64,000 nucleotides of DNA from Sphingobium ummariense RL-3 (GTDB taxonomy: Bacteria; Pseudomonadota; Alphaproteobacteria; Sphingomonadales; Sphingomonadaceae), in the NCBI RefSeq assembly GCF_000447205.1, contig NZ_AUWY01000112.1:1-64000 (forward strand), in the 5' to 3' direction. This document shows, in pieces, positions 55,397-64,000 of the stretch. Both the position numbers and the translations under genes were made by a program. The notes under the pieces were generated by a model. The model had not been told where the DNA came from. It ran no database searches and worked only from the letters and a program-made list of their open reading frames with translations. Every line of letters begins with the position of its first letter. The stretch's first letter is position 1.

Positions 55397-55454
55397 ATGA
55401 ACGCACCCCTCAAAATCACCAAGATCGGCAACAGCGCCGGCGTCATCCTGCCTA
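55397..55454 (+). pseudogene. 5' fragment of AbrB/MazE-like antitoxin gene, cut by an IS
   Basis: ATG 55397 opens NAPLKITKIGNSAGVILP, a SpoVT-AbrB DNA-binding domain start. The frame meets the left end of the IS5-family element at 55455. Joining it across the element at the duplicated TA gives VILPKELLAHLNAATGDT, a perfect antitoxin, so the insertion is recent and precise. Confidence 0.88.
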
Positions 55455-56290
55455 GGCTCAGGACTCGTTGATCACAGCCAGAAGAGCACGGTAGCTGCGA
55501 GAGCGATGGCGGAGAAGAAGACGGTTGGGCAGCGGTCGTAGCGGGTTGCCACACGGCGCCAGTCTTTCAGGCGGCCGAACATGATCTCGATGCGGCTGCG
55601 GCGTTTGTATCGGCGCTTGTCGTATTTCACTGGAAAGGAACGGGATTTCCGGCCCGGGATGCAGGGCGTGATGCCCTTTTGCTCGAGCGCGTCCCTGAAC
55701 CATTCGGCGTCATAGCCCCGGTCAGCCAGCATCCACTGCGCCTTGGGCAGATCATCGAGCAGGGCTGCCGCGCCGGTGTAATCGCTGATCTGGCCGGCCG
55801 TGATGAAGAAGCTCAAGGGGCGGCCGTTGGCATCGGTGACGGCGTGAAGCTTGGTGTTCATGCCGCCCTTGGTCCGTCCGATCAGGCGGCCGAGATCCCC
55901 TTTTTTACCCCAAGGCTGGAAGCCGTGCGGTGGGCCTTGAGATAGGTCGCATCGATCATGAGGGTCTGCGGTTCGGCTTTCTGGGCGGACAGACCCTCCA
56001 TCATCCGGCCAAACACGCCCATCTCGCCCCACCGTTTCCATCGGTTGTAGAGCGTCTTGTGCGGACCGTATTCCCTGGGCGCGTCTCGCCAGCGCAGCCC
56101 GTTGCGATTGACGAAGATGATCCCGCTCAGCACCCGCCGGTCATCAACCCGAGGCTTGCCGTGACTCTTGGGAAAATACGGCGACAAACGCGCCATCTGC
56201 TCGTCCGTCAGCCAATACAGGTCGCTCATGCTCAGTCTCCTCGCGGAGCCTGAATCACATCGCTCTCAGCCAATCAATGGGTCCTGAGCC
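55455..56290 (-). mobile_element. IS5-family (IS427-like) insertion sequence
   Basis: An 836-bp element. The terminal inverted repeats start GGCTCAGGAC at both ends: GGCTCAGGACTCGTTGAT at the left and, on the minus strand, GGCTCAGGACCCATTGAT at the right. It is flanked by TA on both sides (55453-55454, 56291-56292), a 2-bp target duplication typical of IS427-group members. It encodes one transposase read through a programmed frameshift and looks complete. Confidence 0.92.
55472..56229 (-). CDS. IS5-family transposase (two frames, programmed frameshift)
   Basis: The first frame (56229 to 55882, 115 codons) has SDLYWLTDEQMARLSPYFPK, a DUF4096-type N-terminus, and the first catalytic Asp in LMIDATYLKAHRT. 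The second frame (to 55472) has WMLADRGYDAEWFRD with the second Asp and SRIEIMFGRLKDWRR with the Glu. The frames meet at AAAAAAGGGG (minus strand, 55906-55897), a standard slippery run, so the full DDE protein of about 250 residues forms by frameshifting. It appears intact. Confidence 0.88.
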
Positions 56291-56462
56291 TAAGGAGTTG
56301 CTGGCGCATCTCAACGCCGCCACGGGCGATACGCTGTCCGTCGTTCTCACGCCGCGTGGCATCGAGCTTTCCGCCGCCGAGCCGGATTTCGACGCCCAGA
56401 TGGCCGCCGCGCGCGAGGTCATGGCGCGGCGCAAGCGAGCGCTACGCGAACTCGCCAAATAG
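56277..56462 (+). CDS. 3' part of the antitoxin, restarted inside the IS end
   Basis: ATG 56277 lies in the right terminal repeat of the IS and opens a 61-residue frame, MGPEPKELLAHLNAATGD, continuing into the genuine antitoxin frame to TAG 56460. It therefore keeps the C-terminal region (about 57 residues) that usually wraps the toxin while losing most of the DNA-binding domain. Whether it is translated is unknown; no ribosome site is evident. Its stop shares one base with the GTG start of the toxin. Confidence 0.6.
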   Translation: MGPEPKELLAHLNAATGDTLSVVLTPRGIELSAAEPDFDAQMAAAREVMARRKRALRELAK

Positions 56463-56854
56463 TGGCGCTGGACGACTGGATATGGGTGACGCCGGCCGTC
56501 GCCTTGGCCGCCCATGCCGAGCAGATTGCCGAACATGGCGGGGGTGGCGATGCCCTGCGCGATCACGGCCTCTTCGAAAGCGCCATGGCGCGACCGCAGC
56601 AGCTTGTTCATTATGGCGATCCTGATGCGGCAGCGCTGGCGGCCGCCTATGCTTACGGCCTCGCGCGCAACCATCCTTTCGTTGACGGCGACAAGCGGAT
56701 CGCGGCGGTCGTCAGCGAAACCTTCCTGCTGCTAAACGGCTTCCGCCTTGCGGCAAGCGACGCCGAACTGGTGGTCGCCTTTCTGGACCTTGCAGCCGGC
56801 ACCCTGTCCGAAGACGAACTCGCCGACTGGTTCCGCGAGCATCTCGCTCCCTGA
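56462..56854 (+). CDS. Doc/Fic-family toxin
   Basis: A 130-residue death-on-curing type protein with the Fic motif HPFVDGDKR (His71 to Arg79). The usual Doc/Fic motif has Asn where Asp77 stands (G-N-K), so activity may be changed. Doc proteins phosphorylate EF-Tu. The start is GTG 56462. It follows the split AbrB-like antitoxin gene, forming a toxin-antitoxin module whose normal autoregulation the IS has broken. Confidence 0.85.
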   Translation: MALDDWIWVTPAVALAAHAEQIAEHGGGGDALRDHGLFESAMARPQQLVHYGDPDAAALAAAYAYGLARNHPFVDGDKRIAAVVSETFLLLNGFRLAASDAELVVAFLDLAAGTLSEDELADWFREHLAP

Positions 56855-56966
56855 GGATGCTTCCCTCTCCCTTCCCATGCGGGATTTCCTCTGCTCTATC
56901 TCTTGATGGGCAGCCCGATCATCCGCCGCCTGCTTCGCCGCCATGGCGTGAACGAGAGGAGAAGGT

Positions 56967-57374
56967 ATGACCGGCACAGATGCCTCAGCCCTGATCGACG
57001 AAAAGCTTGCTGCGCTTCCCGACTGGCGCGGCGCGGCCCTTGCCCGCATCCGCGCCCTGATCCGCGAGGCCGACCCGGAGGTCGAGGAGACGGTGAAATG
57101 GCGCAAGCCCTCCAACCCCTCCGGCGTGCCGGTGTGGGAGCATGCGGGCATCCTTTGCACCGGGGAGACCTACAAGGCCTATGTGAAGCTCACCTTCGCC
57201 AAGGGCGCGTCGCTGGACGATCCCGCCGGCATCTTCAACGCCAGCCTCGACGGCGGAACGCGCCGGGCGATCGACATCCGCGAAGGCGACACGATCGACG
57301 AGGCAGCCTTCAAAGCGCTGGTTCGCGCGGCCGTTGCCCTTAACCTTTCAGGCTCGGCACCGAAGCGGTGCTGA
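56967..57374 (+). CDS. DUF1801 family protein
   Basis: A 135-residue soluble protein. It has ARIRALIREADPEVEETVKWRKPS and WEHAGILCTGETYKAYVKLTFAKGA, the DUF1801/YdhG pattern with a conserved Trp-Lys pair. Its fold is a small alpha/beta barrel of unknown function. GAGAGGAGAAGG lies just ahead of ATG. It stands alone. Confidence 0.85.
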   Translation: MTGTDASALIDEKLAALPDWRGAALARIRALIREADPEVEETVKWRKPSNPSGVPVWEHAGILCTGETYKAYVKLTFAKGASLDDPAGIFNASLDGGTRRAIDIREGDTIDEAAFKALVRAAVALNLSGSAPKRC

Positions 57375-57498
57375 CCGATCGGGTCATCCGCCTCCGATTA
57401 GGCCCGTCTCTGGTCAATATGACCGGAAGTTGATTGAAACGAGGCCGATCCGGCTAGACCGTCGCGCCGAAAAGTCGGAAATCGCCTTGCGAGGCGCC

Positions 57499-57512
57499 TA
57501 TAATGCGATCCA
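57499..57512 (+). promoter_or_regulatory. Possible -10 element for a leaderless putA mRNA
   Basis: A perfect TATAAT at 57499-57504 overlaps the first in-frame ATG of putA and precedes the second ATG (57512) by seven bases, the right distance for a transcript starting at that ATG. The -35 region is poor (CGGAAA). Confidence 0.25.
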
Positions 57513-60500
57513 TGACGACTCCGCCCTTCGCCGCCTTCGCCCCGCCCGTCCGCCAGCCTTCGCCGCTGCGCCAGGCGATCACCGCCGCCTATCGCCGCGA
57601 GGAGGCGGAAGCGCTTGGGCCGCTGATCGAGGCGGCGACGCTGCCGGAGGAGACGCGCGCCGCGATCCGCGAGACTGCCCGGACGCTCGTCACCCGGCTT
57701 CGCGCGGGACGCAGGGGCAGCGGGGTCGAGGGGCTGGTGCAGGAATATTCGCTCTCCAGCCAGGAGGGCGTGGCGCTGATGTGCCTGGCCGAAGCGCTGC
57801 TGCGCATCCCGGACGACGCGACGCGCGACGCGTTGATCCGCGACAAGATCGCCGACGGCGACTGGAGCGGCCATCTGGGCGGCGGCAAGTCGCTGTTCGT
57901 CAACGCCGCGACCTGGGGCCTGGTGGTCACGGGCAAGCTGGTCGGCAGCGTGGACGACAAGGGACTGGGTGCCGCGCTCGCCCGCCTGGTCGCCCGCGCG
58001 GGAGAGCCGGTCATCCGCCGCGCCGTCGACCTCGCCATGCGGATGATGGGCGAACAGTTCGTCACCGGCGAGACCATCGCCGAGGCGCTGAAGCGCGCGA
58101 AGGCGCAGGAGGCCAAGGGCTTCCGCTATAGCTATGACATGCTGGGCGAGGCGGCAACCACGGCCGCCGACGCGGCGCGCTATTTCGCCGACTATGAGCA
58201 GGCGATCCACGCCATCGGCAAGGCTTCGGCGGGCCGGGGCGTGTATGAGGGGCCGGGCATCTCCATCAAGCTATCCGCGCTTCATCCCCGCTACAGCCGC
58301 GCGCAGGTGGACCGGATCATGGCCGAGTTGCTGCCCGCGGTGAAGCGCCTGGCGCTGCTGTCCCGGCAGTACGACATCGGCCTCAACATCGACGCCGAGG
58401 AGGCCGATCGGCTGGAGCTGTCGCTCGACCTGCTCGAAAGCCTGGCGCTCGATCCCGATCTTGCGGGCTGGAACGGGCTTGGCTTCGTGGTGCAGGGCTA
58501 TGGCAAGCGCTGCCCCTTCGTCATCGACTGGATCGTGGACCTCGCCCGCCGCGCGGGCCGCCGCATCATGCTGCGCCTGGTCAAGGGCGCTTATTGGGAT
58601 GCGGAGATCAAGCGGGCGCAGGTCGATGGCCTGACCGACTTTCCGGTTTATACGCGCAAGGTCCACACCGATGTGGCCTATATCGCCTGCGCCCGGAAGC
58701 TACTGGCGGCGCGTGACGCGGTGTTCCCGCAATTCGCGACCCACAATGCGCAGACTCTGGCGACAATCCATCATCTCGCCGGGCCGGATTTCGCGGTTGG
58801 AGACTATGAGTTCCAGTGCCTGCACGGCATGGGCGAGCCACTCTACGAACAGGTGGTCGGCGCCGACAAGCTGAACCGCCCGTGCCGCATCTATGCGCCC
58901 GTCGGCACGCACGAGACGCTGCTCGCCTATCTCGTCCGCCGCCTGCTGGAAAATGGCGCCAATTCCTCCTTCGTCCACCGGATCGCCGATCCTGCCGTGC
59001 CGGTCGAGGATCTGATCGCCGACCCGGTGGAGGTGGTGCGCGCCATGCCCCGGCCCGGCGCACGCCATGACCAGATCGCCCTGCCCGCCGATCTCTATCC
59101 CGACCGCCGCAATTCGAATGGCATCGACCTCAGCGACGAGACTGCGCTGGCCACACTGGCGCTGGCGTTGCGGGAAAGCGCGGGCATCGCCTGGAGCGCC
59201 GGGGAAGAAGGGACGGCGCGTCCTGTCCTCAACCCCGCCGACCATCGCGACGTGGTCGGCACCGTCCACGAGGCGTCGCCCGAGCGGGCCCTGGCCGCCA
59301 TGGAGCGCGCCACCGCCAGTGCCTGGCCGCACACGCCCGTCGCCGAGCGGGCGGCGATGCTGGACCGCGCCGCCGATGCGATGCAGGCGCGCATGCCGAT
59401 CCTGCTGGGCCTCATCGTCCGCGAGGCCGGCAAGTCGCTGCCCAACGCCATCGCGGAGGTGCGCGAGGCGATCGATTTCCTGCGCTATTATGCGCAGCAG
59501 GCCCGCGCGACCCTGGACGAGGACCAGCACCCGCTCGGTCCGGTCGTCTGCATCAGCCCCTGGAACTTCCCGCTCGCCATCTTCACCGGACAGGTCGCCG
59601 CTGCGCTCGCCGCGGGCAATCCGGTTCTCGCCAAGCCGGCCGAGGAAACCCCGCTGATCGCCGCCGAGGCGGTGCGCCTGCTGCACAAGGCCGGCATAGC
59701 CGCCGATGCGGTGCAGCTGGTCCCCGGCGACGGCGCGATCGGCGCCGCGCTGGTCGGTGCGGCGCAGACCGCGGGCGTGCTCTTCACCGGATCGACCGAG
59801 GTCGCCCGACTGATCCAGCGGCAACTCGCCGCGCGGCTGTCACCGGCGGGCAGGCCCATCCCCCTCGTCGCCGAGACCGGTGGGCAGAATGCGATGATCG
59901 TCGATTCCTCCGCCCTTGCGGAGCAGGTGGTGGCGGACGTGCTCGCCTCCGCCTTCGACAGCGCGGGCCAGCGCTGCTCGGCGCTGCGCATCCTCTGCCT
60001 GCAGGAGGACGTCGCCGACCGGACGTTGACGATGCTGAAGGGCGCGCTCAAAGAATTGCGCATCGGCCGCACCGACCGCCTGGCCGTCGACATCGGCCCG
60101 GTCATCACCGCCGAAGCGCAGGCGACCATCAATGCCCATATCGGCGCGATGCGGGCGCTGGGCCGCAAGGTCGAGCAACAGGCGCTGACGCCCGAATGCG
60201 CGCACGGCACCTTCGTCCCGCCGACCATCATAGAGATCGACTCCATAGCCGACCTGAAGCGGGAGGTGTTCGGCCCGGTGCTGCACGTGCTGCGCTATCG
60301 TCGCGAGGCGCTCGATGCGCTGATCGACGCGATCAACGCCACCGGCTATGGCCTGACCTTTGGCCTGCACACCCGGCTGGACGAAACCGTCGCCCATGTC
60401 ACGGCGCGCGTGAAGGCAGGCAATCTCTATATCAACCGCAATGTCATCGGCGCCATCGTCGGCGTGCAGCCATTTGGCGGGCGCGGCCTTTCGGGCACCG

Positions 60501-61105
60501 GCCCAAAGGCGGGCGGACCGCTCTATCTCGGCCGGCTGGTGCAGCAGGCATCCGGCTTCGTCACGGGCGTAGGTCATCTGGGTTCGCCGATCAATGCCTT
60601 CGCCGACTGGCTGGACGCGCAGGGCGAGAGCGAGGCGGCCGCCGTGGCCCGCGCCTATGGCGACCGTTCGGCGCTGGCCATTGAGCGCACGCTGCCGGGG
60701 CCGGTGGGCGAACGCAATCTCTATGCTCTGCATCCGCGCGGTACCGTGCTGATGCAGCCCGCCACGCGGCAGGGCCTGTTCGACCAGATGGCGGCGGTGC
60801 TGGCGACCGGCAATCGCGGGCTGCTGCGCGGCATGCCGCTGCCCATGGACCTGCCTCCCGCGATCGCGGGGTCGTTCACGACGCAGGCCGAACCCGTCGC
60901 CGTCGCGCTGGCCGAGGGTGGTCCGGAACGCATCACGGCGCTGGCGCAGGAGCTTGCCAGCGCGGACGGCCCCATCGTCCCGCTGCACGCCGTTCCGACC
61001 GGCTGCACGGGCTTTTACCCCATCGACCTCTTGCTGGAGGAAGTCTCGACCTCGATCAATACCACCGCGGCCGGCGGAAATGCGAGCCTGATGATGATCG
61101 GCTGA
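57503..61105 (+). CDS. putA: Bifunctional proline dehydrogenase/glutamate-semialdehyde dehydrogenase
   Basis: A 1200-residue enzyme that oxidises proline to glutamate in two steps. The FAD-binding proline dehydrogenase barrel (about 100-470) includes RYSYDMLGEAATT-type sequence and GPGISIKLSALHPRY. The aldehyde dehydrogenase domain (about 560-1000) has VAETGGQNAMIVDSS with the general-base Glu and GQRCSALRIL with the nucleophile Cys825. A C-terminal extra domain (about 1020-1200) is present. There is no N-terminal ribbon-helix-helix domain, so this is a type B PutA that cannot repress its own gene. ATG 57512 is an alternative start. Confidence 0.95.
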   Translation: MRSMTTPPFAAFAPPVRQPSPLRQAITAAYRREEAEALGPLIEAATLPEETRAAIRETARTLVTRLRAGRRGSGVEGLVQEYSLSSQEGVALMCLAEALLRIPDDATRDALIRDKIADGDWSGHLGGGKSLFVNAATWGLVVTGKLVGSVDDKGLGAALARLVARAGEPVIRRAVDLAMRMMGEQFVTGETIAEALKRAKAQEAKGFRYSYDMLGEAATTAADAARYFADYEQAIHAIGKASAGRGVYEGPGISIKLSALHPRYSRAQVDRIMAELLPAVKRLALLSRQYDIGLNIDAEEADRLELSLDLLESLALDPDLAGWNGLGFVVQGYGKRCPFVIDWIVDLARRAGRRIMLRLVKGAYWDAEIKRAQVDGLTDFPVYTRKVHTDVAYIACARKLLAARDAVFPQFATHNAQTLATIHHLAGPDFAVGDYEFQCLHGMGEPLYEQVVGADKLNRPCRIYAPVGTHETLLAYLVRRLLENGANSSFVHRIADPAVPVEDLIADPVEVVRAMPRPGARHDQIALPADLYPDRRNSNGIDLSDETALATLALALRESAGIAWSAGEEGTARPVLNPADHRDVVGTVHEASPERALAAMERATASAWPHTPVAERAAMLDRAADAMQARMPILLGLIVREAGKSLPNAIAEVREAIDFLRYYAQQARATLDEDQHPLGPVVCISPWNFPLAIFTGQVAAALAAGNPVLAKPAEETPLIAAEAVRLLHKAGIAADAVQLVPGDGAIGAALVGAAQTAGVLFTGSTEVARLIQRQLAARLSPAGRPIPLVAETGGQNAMIVDSSALAEQVVADVLASAFDSAGQRCSALRILCLQEDVADRTLTMLKGALKELRIGRTDRLAVDIGPVITAEAQATINAHIGAMRALGRKVEQQALTPECAHGTFVPPTIIEIDSIADLKREVFGPVLHVLRYRREALDALIDAINATGYGLTFGLHTRLDETVAHVTARVKAGNLYINRNVIGAIVGVQPFGGRGLSGTGPKAGGPLYLGRLVQQASGFVTGVGHLGSPINAFADWLDAQGESEAAAVARAYGDRSALAIERTLPGPVGERNLYALHPRGTVLMQPATRQGLFDQMAAVLATGNRGLLRGMPLPMDLPPAIAGSFTTQAEPVAVALAEGGPERITALAQELASADGPIVPLHAVPTGCTGFYPIDLLLEEVSTSINTTAAGGNASLMMIG

Positions 61106-61113
61106 CGGAGTAG

Positions 61114-62238
61114 CTAGGCGGGGAACATCCCGATCAGCTTCGCCAGAGCCATCCTGACCGCCGCGCGCTGTTCCTTCTTCGGCGACATGCCGATCCGCAC
61201 CACGGTCAGCCGCTGGCCGGGCGATACGAGCACATATTGCCCGTTATGCCCGACGCAGCCGAACAGGCTGTCGGGCGCCTGGCCCGGCATCAGCGCGCTT
61301 TCCTCCGACGCGCGGTTGAGCCAGAGGTGCGCACCATAGGCCGGGTTGCGCGCCGACGGGGTGCGCATGAAATCGATCCATTTTTCCGGCACGACCTGGT
61401 GCCCGTTCGGGCCCCGGCCGTGGTTGCGCAGTAGTTCGCCGAAACGCGCATAGTCCCGGGCGGTCATGTGCATGAAGCTGCCGCCGATCATCGTCCCCGC
61501 CCGGTCATATTCGACCGTCAGGCTGGAAAGCCCCGCCGGCACCACCAGCCGCCCGTCGATGAAGGTCTGCATCGCCCGCTGCCGCGCGGCCGGGTCGGCG
61601 CTGTTGGTCAGCATCCGCCCCATCAGTCCCGACAGGATGAGGCTGCTGCCCGTGCTGTAGGAAAAGACCGTCCCGGGCGGGTGCGCCACCGGCTTGGCCT
61701 CGGCAAAGGCCGCCATGTCCTGCGCGCCGTCGGTGAACAGCATGCGCGGCGTATCGCCTGCCTGCACGGGCTCGGCATCCTCGAGATGGTCGAGGCCCGA
61801 GGTCATCTGCAGCAATTGCCGCAGGGTGATACGGCCGCGCGGATCGCCGGGCTGGCTCCAGGCCTCGACCGGCACCGGCGCGTCCAGCGCCAGCCGCCCG
61901 TCGGACACCATCAGCCCCGCGAGCACTGCCGTCACGCTCTTGGCAATCGACCAGGACAGCAGCTTCGTTTCCGGCGCGAAGCCGGGCGCATAGCGTTCGG
62001 CCACGATCCGGCCGCCTCGCATCACGACCAGGGCGCGGGTTTCCCCCATCTCGCCATCGTCGAACAGCGGGTCGATCGCGGCGCGCAGCGAGCTCTCGCT
62101 CACCGCCGCATCGGCCGCCACGCGATAAACCGGATCGGGCGATGCCGCGCGTCCACTCAACATCCCGACGGTCGCGAGCGCAGCCACCGCGCACAGGGCG
62201 ATGCCAAGGCGCTTTACGATTCGTCTGTCGGGCTTCAT
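61114..62238 (-). CDS. Exported serine hydrolase (beta-lactamase/class C fold)
   Basis: A 374-residue protein with a signal anchor (about 8-30). The catalytic SxxK is WSIAKSVTAV; the Tyr motif is FSYSTGSS (Y-S-T instead of Y-A-N) and GHNGQY stands for the K/H-x-G motif. It is an esterase, peptidase or lactamase-related hydrolase rather than a resistance enzyme. It converges on putA, whose stop is eight bases away. Confidence 0.88.
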   Translation of the reverse strand: MKPDRRIVKRLGIALCAVAALATVGMLSGRAASPDPVYRVAADAAVSESSLRAAIDPLFDDGEMGETRALVVMRGGRIVAERYAPGFAPETKLLSWSIAKSVTAVLAGLMVSDGRLALDAPVPVEAWSQPGDPRGRITLRQLLQMTSGLDHLEDAEPVQAGDTPRMLFTDGAQDMAAFAEAKPVAHPPGTVFSYSTGSSLILSGLMGRMLTNSADPAARQRAMQTFIDGRLVVPAGLSSLTVEYDRAGTMIGGSFMHMTARDYARFGELLRNHGRGPNGHQVVPEKWIDFMRTPSARNPAYGAHLWLNRASEESALMPGQAPDSLFGCVGHNGQYVLVSPGQRLTVVRIGMSPKKEQRAAVRMALAKLIGMFPA

Positions 62239-62278
62239 AAGCCGGCGCCCTTAGCACGGGATTCGAAAAAGGGGAGCC

Positions 62279-62602
62279 ATGTCCGCACGGCGGAGGACGA
62301 TAGGAGTGGCGGCGGCCATCGCAGCGCTGATACTGGCAGCGCTGCTGGCCTGGCACTGGCCGGCGCTCGTCGGCCGGGCGCGACTCGGCGCCGCCTATGG
62401 CGCGCGCGTCGCCTGTTCCTGCCGCTATGTGGAAGGGCGACCGATGGGCAGCTGCCAGTCCGACAAGGAGCCGGGCATGGCGATCGTCACCCTGGCAGAC
62501 GAGCCTGAGGCGAAGGCGGTGAAGGCCAGCGTTCCGCTGCTCGCCACCCGGACGGCGCGCTATCGTCCGGGCTGGGGCTGCCTGCTCGACCCGGCGAAAT
62601 AA
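62279..62602 (+). CDS. Small membrane-anchored protein of unknown function
   Basis: A 107-residue protein with one transmembrane helix (about 8-26) and a short periplasmic part with four cysteines (ACSCRYV, GSCQSD, GWGCLLD). It is divergent from the serine hydrolase gene with a 40-base gap, and AAGGGGAG lies ahead of ATG. No family is recognised; the ACSC pattern after the helix could be a disulfide or metal site. Confidence 0.7.
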   Translation: MSARRRTIGVAAAIAALILAALLAWHWPALVGRARLGAAYGARVACSCRYVEGRPMGSCQSDKEPGMAIVTLADEPEAKAVKASVPLLATRTARYRPGWGCLLDPAK

Positions 62603-62652
62603 CGCCCCCGCCGGACTGGTCCCCGCGCCGGCCACCCGCTACAGCGCCTGCC

Positions 62653-64000
62653 ATGCGTCCCGACATCCCCGCGCTGCTCCACGACGTGTTCGGCTTTCCT
62701 GCGTTCCGCGGCGTGCAGGAGCAGGTCGTCGGCCGCATCATGGAGGGGCGGCCCACGCTGGCGATCATGCCGACCGGCGCCGGCAAGTCGCTCTGCTACC
62801 AGTTGCCCGCCGTCGCGCTCGACGGCTGCTGCGTGGTCGTGTCGCCGCTGATCGCGCTGATGCACGACCAGCTTCGCGCGGCGCAGGCGGTCGGCATCCG
62901 CGCCGCCAGCCTGACCAGTGTCGATGCCGACTGGCGCGAGACGCAGGACCGGCTCCGGGGCGGCGATCTCGACCTGCTCTATGTCGCGCCGGAGCGCGCC
63001 TCGGGCGAGGGATTCCGCAGCCTCCTGCGATCGGCGCGGGTCGCGCTCTTTGCGATCGACGAAGCGCATTGCGTGTCCGAATGGGGCCACGACTTCCGAC
63101 CCGACTATCGCCTGCTGCGCCCGCTGCTGGACGAGTTTCCGGACGTGCCGCGCCTGGCGCTGACCGCGACCGCCGATGCGCATACGCGGGAGGATATCCT
63201 GGTGCAGCTCGGCATCCCGCGCGACGGGATGGTGATCGCCGGGTTCGACCGGCCCAATATCCGCTATGCCGTCCATGCGCGTGATGGCTTGCCGCGCCAG
63301 CTCGCCGACCTCGTCGCCGCCAGTCCGGGTCCCGGCATCGTCTATGCGCAGACCCGCGCCGCGACCGAGAAGCTGGCCGAGGGGCTGGAGCGTACCGGCC
63401 GCCCGGTGCGCATCTACCATGCCGGGCTGGAGCCGCAGCAGCGCGCCGCCAACCAGGCCGCCTTCATCGCCAGCGAGGACATGGTGATGGTGGCGACCAT
63501 CGCCTTCGGCATGGGGATCGACAAGCCCGACGTGCGTTTCGTCGCCCATGCCGGCCTGCCCAAGTCGATCGAGGGCTATTATCAGGAATCGGGCCGCGCC
63601 GGCCGCGATGGAGAGCCTGCCGCCGCGCATCTCTTCTGGGGCGCGGAGGACTTCGCGCGTGCCCGCCAGCGCATCGGCGAGCTGGAACCCACCCGCCAGC
63701 AGGGCGAGCGCGCCCGCATCGCCGCGCTGGGCGCGCTGGTCGAGACCGGCACCTGCCGCCGCGCCATCCTGCTGCGCCATTTCGGCGAAAGCCCGCCAGC
63801 CACCTGCGGCAATTGCGACAATTGCTTGGCGCCGCCCGACAGCATCGACGCGACCGAGACGGCGCGCAAATATCTGTCCGCCGTGTACCGCACCGGCCAG
63901 AGCTTCGGCACGGGCCATATCGAGGCGGTGCTGACCGGCGCCGTCACCGACCGCATCCGCGAGCGCGGGCATGACCGCATCTCCGTCCACGGCATCGTGA
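62653..64000 (+). CDS. recQ: ATP-dependent DNA helicase RecQ, N-terminal part
   Basis: The frame runs open to the window edge (449 codons). Walker A is PTGAGKSLCYQLP (motif I), followed by SPLIALMHDQ, the DEAH box IDEAHCVSEWGHDFR and TATADAHTREDI. The second RecA domain has YAQTRAATEKLAE, ATIAFGMGIDKPDVR and QESGRAGRDG. The RecQ zinc module cysteines are visible in GTCRRAILLRHFG and TCGNCDNC. The winged-helix and HRDC parts lie beyond the window. It unwinds DNA in recombination repair. Confidence 0.93.
   Translation, partial: MRPDIPALLHDVFGFPAFRGVQEQVVGRIMEGRPTLAIMPTGAGKSLCYQLPAVALDGCCVVVSPLIALMHDQLRAAQAVGIRAASLTSVDADWRETQDRLRGGDLDLLYVAPERASGEGFRSLLRSARVALFAIDEAHCVSEWGHDFRPDYRLLRPLLDEFPDVPRLALTATADAHTREDILVQLGIPRDGMVIAGFDRPNIRYAVHARDGLPRQLADLVAASPGPGIVYAQTRAATEKLAEGLERTGRPVRIYHAGLEPQQRAANQAAFIASEDMVMVATIAFGMGIDKPDVRFVAHAGLPKSIEGYYQESGRAGRDGEPAAAHLFWGAEDFARARQRIGELEPTRQQGERARIAALGALVETGTCRRAILLRHFGESPPATCGNCDNCLAPPDSIDATETARKYLSAVYRTGQSFGTGHIEAVLTGAVTDRIRERGHDRISVHGIV

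Noticed and set aside
61114..62238. A class C beta-lactamase resistance gene
   Set aside because: The Tyr-x-Asn motif is changed and the protein resembles the wider exported serine hydrolase group.

Overview
The window looks like a chromosomal segment of a high-GC alphaproteobacterium, most likely a sphingomonad (Sphingomonadales). The support is the infA-maf-RNase E/G-yacG-tRNA-Phe gene order, a thiL-hppA junction, a UrcA-family protein, a large sphingomonad-type TonB receptor, several exported S9 and M13 peptidases, and strongly GC-rich third codon positions. It is mostly housekeeping and catabolic DNA with a few small mobile scars. There are no rRNA genes, no CRISPR array and no intact prophage.

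Layout: 1-5150 holds the end of thiL, a K+-independent proton-pumping pyrophosphatase and an exported S9 peptidase. 5305-7032 is a DNA methyltransferase carrying a C-terminal Mrr-like nuclease domain. 7333-13297 is a biotin locus (bioF, bioD, bioA) interrupted by an M13 metallopeptidase and a DUF4168 protein. 13357-15459 is infA-maf-RNase-yacG-tRNA-Phe. 15460-18550 is a decayed island next to the tRNA: a broken P4-type integrase, an SLC13 transporter, an unknown membrane-anchored protein and an IS3 scrap. 18848-25532 is an uncharacterised, probably lipid-modifying cluster: two fatty-acid-hydroxylase-superfamily proteins, a TPR-sulfotransferase, a 2-oxoglutarate dioxygenase and a LysR regulator.

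The centre of interest is 26035-41258. A nine-gene minus-strand operon encodes an ABC importer, a NikR-like repressor, two DUF1989 proteins (UAAP1/UAAP2), a biotin-dependent urea/guanidine carboxylase, allophanate hydrolase and a periplasmic beta-propeller. Divergent from it are a TonB receptor and a metallo-beta-lactamase-fold hydrolase. The 0.78-kb intergenic region carries two copies of the same 26-bp operator, TATTAC-N14-GTAATA, one on each side. The repressor has lost three of the four NikR nickel ligands. The set of enzymes fits guanidine (or urea) breakdown to ammonia and CO2, yet I see no ykkC-type guanidine riboswitch. The carboxylase needs biotin, which the nearby bio genes help to make.

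41594-48299 is a three-gene ATP-grasp/alpha-E/transglutaminase operon. 48398-52496 holds a small methyltransferase, a second S9 peptidase operon led by an HxlR regulator, and a divergent flavodoxin-like gene. 52509-55351 is a TPP-riboswitch-led thiamine operon (unknown membrane protein, thiC, broken ferredoxin-like gene). 55397-56854 is an AbrB/Doc toxin-antitoxin pair split by an IS5-family element. 57503-64000 holds a long PutA, a serine hydrolase, a small membrane protein and the start of recQ.
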